A DNA stretch of 64,000 nt. It comes from Pedobacter steynii. GTDB taxonomy: Bacteria > Bacteroidota > Bacteroidia > Sphingobacteriales > Sphingobacteriaceae. The notes below the pieces were generated by a model, which worked only from the letters and a program-made list of their open reading frames with translations, had not been told where the DNA came from and ran no database searches. A program made the translations under genes and the position numbers. The stretch spans positions 496,001 to 560,000 of the forward strand of contig NZ_CP017141.1 of NCBI RefSeq assembly GCF_001721645.1. Reading direction: 5' to 3'. Within the stretch, counting starts at the first letter, position 1. Each line of letters begins with the position of its first letter. This document shows, in pieces, positions 63,442-64,000 of this stretch.

Positions 63442-64000
63442 ATGGCTTGGTTTAAGAGAGAAAAAAAAGGTATCAGTACACTGACAGAAGAAAAAAAAGA
63501 AGCGCCGGACGGTTTATGGAACAAGTGTCCTAATTGTAAGAAAGCACTCCACAGTGCCGATCTGGTTGAAAATAAATACGTTTGCCAATATTGTGATTTT
63601 CATTTAAGGGTAGGATCAAAAGAATATTTTCAGGTATTGTTTGACAATGATGAGTTCAAAGAGCTTTTTCCAAACCTGACTTCAGGTGACCCTTTGAATT
63701 TTACAGATAGCAAACCCTATGTTGAACGATTGGCAGAAAGTCAGGCTAAAACCGGCTTAAAAGACGCCATCAGAGCTGCACATGGTAAAATCGAAGGTCA
63801 GGACCTGGTTATTGCCTGTATGGACTTCAATTTTATCGGAGGTTCTATGGGTTCAGTAGTGGGAGAAAAAATCGCCCGTTCTATTGATTATTCTATCAAA
63901 CATAAAATTCCATTCCTGATGATCTCCAAATCCGGAGGGGCCAGAATGATGGAAGCCGCATTCTCTTTAATGCAGATGGCTAAAACTTCGGCTAAATTAG
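63442..64000 (+). CDS. accD: Acetyl-CoA carboxylase carboxyltransferase subunit beta (partial at window end)
   Basis: The first 186 codons are visible; the gene runs off the right edge. The N-terminus ([20 protein letters not shown]) leads to the zinc ribbon CPNCKKALH and [10 protein letters not shown], then the carboxyltransferase core with [30 protein letters not shown] and [21 protein letters not shown]. It forms the carboxyltransferase with AccA and makes malonyl-CoA for fatty-acid synthesis. The ATG at 63442 is directly upstream of the conserved start region. Confidence 0.95.
   Translation, partial: MAWFKREKKGISTLTEEKKEAPDGLWNKCPNCKKALHSADLVENKYVCQYCDFHLRVGSKEYFQVLFDNDEFKELFPNLTSGDPLNFTDSKPYVERLAESQAKTGLKDAIRAAHGKIEGQDLVIACMDFNFIGGSMGSVVGEKIARSIDYSIKHKIPFLMISKSGGARMMEAAFSLMQMAKTSAKL

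Overview
The window looks like chromosomal DNA of a Bacteroidota species of the Sphingobacteriaceae, most likely Pedobacter or a close relative. The reasons are two SusC/SusD outer-membrane import pairs, a type IX secretion (T9SS type B) C-terminal domain, a SecDF fusion, a DUF4290 gene beside murA, weak Shine-Dalgarno signals, and several TAnnTTTG-type -7 promoter elements. The genus is inferred from gene content. No rRNA, tRNA, prophage, CRISPR array or classical defence island was seen.

Layout. 0-4.1 kb is an accessory stretch: the tail of an NHL-repeat protein, a small outer-membrane barrel protein, an eroded GH78-like glycosidase and a tandem glycosyltransferase-like gene whose homology begins upstream of any normal start. 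4.1-5.9 kb holds an unknown small gene, a Crp-like regulator with a tandem palindromic operator, and a MauE-type membrane protein. 5.9-10.6 kb is a metal (probably zinc) homeostasis locus: a CobW-type GTPase diverging from a MerC-like protein, followed by a small secreted peptide, an ABC ATPase, a permease with a His-rich insertion, a DUF3299-like protein and a Fur/Zur-family repressor. 10.6-16.9 kb is a four-gene operon on the minus strand (SusC, SusD-like, RidA, M19 dipeptidase). 17.2-24.7 kb carries SlyD-like and YyaL-like genes, a dipeptide epimerase, a MarR/pentapeptide pair, a GH25 lysozyme and an M20 dipeptidase. 24.8-44.8 kb is mostly housekeeping: PH-domain proteins, UvrD-type helicase, DUF4290-murA, cystathionine beta-synthase, dprA, rsmG, tgt-lptF/G-DMT, a large outer-membrane metalloprotease-like protein, OsmC and ispE. 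44.9-46.5 kb holds an inverted repeat, a 32-bp periodic repeat array and an IS3-family element. 46.7-53.7 kb is thyA-folA, secDF, NDH-2, HMG-CoA lyase and a GNAT protein. 54-64 kb has a T9SS cargo protein, class II aldolase, a TetR regulator diverging from a second SusC/SusD pair, and the start of accD.

Most notable. A recurring TTGCA-repeat motif sits at the divergent cobW/merC promoters, at the promoter of the small-peptide/ABC operon, and upstream of the SusC-SusD-RidA-M19 operon. Two of the copies have identical 11 and 13 bp spacing in the same orientation. This suggests one regulon, plausibly under the Fur/Zur-like repressor at 10.2 kb, that couples metal homeostasis to outer-membrane uptake of a peptide-like or metal-chelate substrate. 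Other points are MurA with Asp in place of the fosfomycin-target Cys, a TGT that lacks its three zinc-binding Cys residues, and an IS end that belongs to a precisely 32-bp periodic array.
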